64,000 nucleotides of DNA from Proteobacteria bacterium UBA664 (lineage in GTDB: Bacteria; Pseudomonadota; Gammaproteobacteria; UBA7966): contig DBNU01000061.1 of the NCBI GenBank assembly GCA_002299125.1, forward strand, positions 1-64,000. The letters are read 5' to 3'. This document shows, piece after piece, positions 62,889 to 64,000 of the stretch. The notes under the pieces were generated by a model that saw only the letters and a program-made list of their open reading frames with translations, was not told the origin of the DNA and ran no database searches. The position numbers and the translations under genes were made by a program. Every line of letters begins with the position of its first letter. Within the stretch, counting starts at the first letter, position 1.

Positions 62889-64000
62889 TTGACCCAGTTG
62901 CTGCTCAAGCCCAGGCGCCACTCCGTGGCCGTGAAGGTCGACTCCGTCATGGTGGGCGGGGGCCATCCCGTGGTGGTGCAGTCCATGACCAACACCGATA
63001 CCGCCGACATCGCCGCAAGCGTCAAGCAGGTGCAGTCGCTCGCCGCTGCCGGCTCCGAGGTAGTGCGGCTCACCGTCAATAACGAGGAGTCCGCAGCCGC
63101 CATCCCGCATATCCGCGATCGGCTGGCGGCCGTGGGCTGTCGTGTGCCGCTGGTCGGGGACTTCCACTACAACGGCCATACGCTGTTGACGAAACACCCG
63201 GCCTGCGCCGAGGCCCTGGCGAAGTACCGCATCAATCCCGGCAATGTAGGTTTCGGTCGTAAGAAGGACACCCAGTTTGCCACGCTCATCGAGCTCGCCC
63301 TCCAGTATGGCAAGCCGATCCGGATCGGCGTGAACTGGGGCAGTCTCGATGGTGAACTCGTGCTCAGAATGATGGATGAAAACGCCCGTCGCGATGAACC
63401 CTGGGATGCTGCGGCCGTCACCCGCGAGGCCCTCATCGTCTCCGCGCTGGACAGCGCCGCGCGCGCCGAGGAACTCGGCCTGCCGCGCAACCGCATCGTG
63501 CTGTCATGCAAGGTTTCGGGCGTGCAGGACCTCATCTCCATCTACACCAGCCTCGCGGCCCGCTGCGACTACGCCCTGCACCTCGGTCTGACCGAGGCCG
63601 GCATGGGCTCCAAGGGCATCGTCGCCTCCACCGCCGCGCTCGCCGTACTGCTACAGCAGGGCATCGGCGACACCATCCGCGTCTCGCTCACGCCGGAACC
63701 GGGTGGCGATCGCGCCAAGGAAGTCATCGTGGCGCAGGAGATCCTGCAGACCATGGGCCTGCGCTCCTTCACGCCGCTGGTCACTGCCTGCCCGGGCTGC
63801 GGCCGCACCACCAGCTCCTTCTTCCAGGAACTCGCCGAGCAGATCCAGGCGCATGTGCGCAGCCAGATGCCCATCTGGCGGGAGCAGTACGTGGGTGTGG
63901 AAGACATGACCCTCGCCGTGATGGGCTGCGTCGTGAACGGCCCGGGTGAGAGCAAGCACGCGAACATCGGCATCAGCCTGCCCGGCACGGGCGAGGCCCC
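62889..64000 (+). CDS. ispG: 4-hydroxy-3-methylbut-2-enyl-diphosphate synthase (partial)
   Basis: The first 370 codons of an isoprenoid (MEP pathway) enzyme that reduces MEcPP to HMBPP with a [4Fe-4S] cluster. Landmarks are [32 protein letters not shown], the cluster cysteines of [12 protein letters not shown] and the later [17 protein letters not shown]. The gene runs off the right edge before its stop. TTG 62889 is proposed as start; GTG 62925 is an alternative. The insert before CPGCG and the long middle part fit the longer IspG form. Confidence 0.9.
   Translation, partial: MTQLLLKPRRHSVAVKVDSVMVGGGHPVVVQSMTNTDTADIAASVKQVQSLAAAGSEVVRLTVNNEESAAAIPHIRDRLAAVGCRVPLVGDFHYNGHTLLTKHPACAEALAKYRINPGNVGFGRKKDTQFATLIELALQYGKPIRIGVNWGSLDGELVLRMMDENARRDEPWDAAAVTREALIVSALDSAARAEELGLPRNRIVLSCKVSGVQDLISIYTSLAARCDYALHLGLTEAGMGSKGIVASTAALAVLLQQGIGDTIRVSLTPEPGGDRAKEVIVAQEILQTMGLRSFTPLVTACPGCGRTTSSFFQELAEQIQAHVRSQMPIWREQYVGVEDMTLAVMGCVVNGPGESKHANIGISLPGTGEA

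Overview
This 64 kb, GC-rich window most resembles a gammaproteobacterial chromosome. Points in favour are a gammaproteobacterial-type PrmB, an orphan RnfB beside metG, the slt / NDUFA9-like / cca order, folK-folB divergent from plsY, tsaD divergent from rpsU-yqeY, and metG divergent from apbC-dcd. The genus cannot be fixed from the sequence. No tRNA, rRNA or CRISPR array was seen.

Layout. 1-4.05 kb: end of a lytic transglycosylase, an NDUFA9-like protein, cca and a CorC-type transporter. 4.1-4.25 kb: a 139 bp MITE-like element touching the stop codon of the next gene. 4.2-8.4 kb: MidA-type methyltransferase, lipoprotein, SGNH esterase, folK, folB, plsY. 8.5-9.3 kb: a mazEF-type toxin-antitoxin pair and the tail of a second antitoxin. 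9.3-18.5 kb: tsaD, rpsU, yqeY, an MFS transporter, aroC, prmB, a GAF/HD-GYP protein, htpG. 18.6-26.1 kb: mutS, fdxA and a CHASE2 kinase / PP2C phosphatase / FHA signalling set. 26.2-34 kb: a minus-strand operon that joins a partner-switching cascade (RsbU-like phosphatase, RsbW-like kinase, STAS protein) to an MCE lipid-transport ABC system and probably a CHASE2 adenylate cyclase. 34-36.5 kb: DUF1841, nth, rlmI.

36.5-51.8 kb is a 15.3 kb defence island inserted exactly at the abutting stop codons of the convergent genes rlmI and rnfB. It is bounded by 12 bp imperfect inverted repeats of IS5-family type and a TTAG direct repeat, and the rnfB-side end keeps a frameshifted IS5-family transposase N-terminus. 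Its core matches the four-gene 'restriction-like' anti-phage system (DUF499 ATPase, DUF3780, DUF1156 DNA methylase, PLD-helicase). Two cassettes of visibly lower GC split that core: TIGR04255 / unknown / PIN between DUF3780 and the methylase, and HEPN-like / KGGVGR ATPase / P-loop ATPase between the methylase and the helicase. The second cassette is the best candidate for an undescribed system.

51.8-64 kb returns to housekeeping genes: rnfB, metG, apbC, dcd, cysG, msrB, an orphan response regulator, a LysR regulator, a ROK kinase, a secreted 24-residue-repeat protein next to a REP-like element, a secreted protein of unknown role, and the start of ispG.
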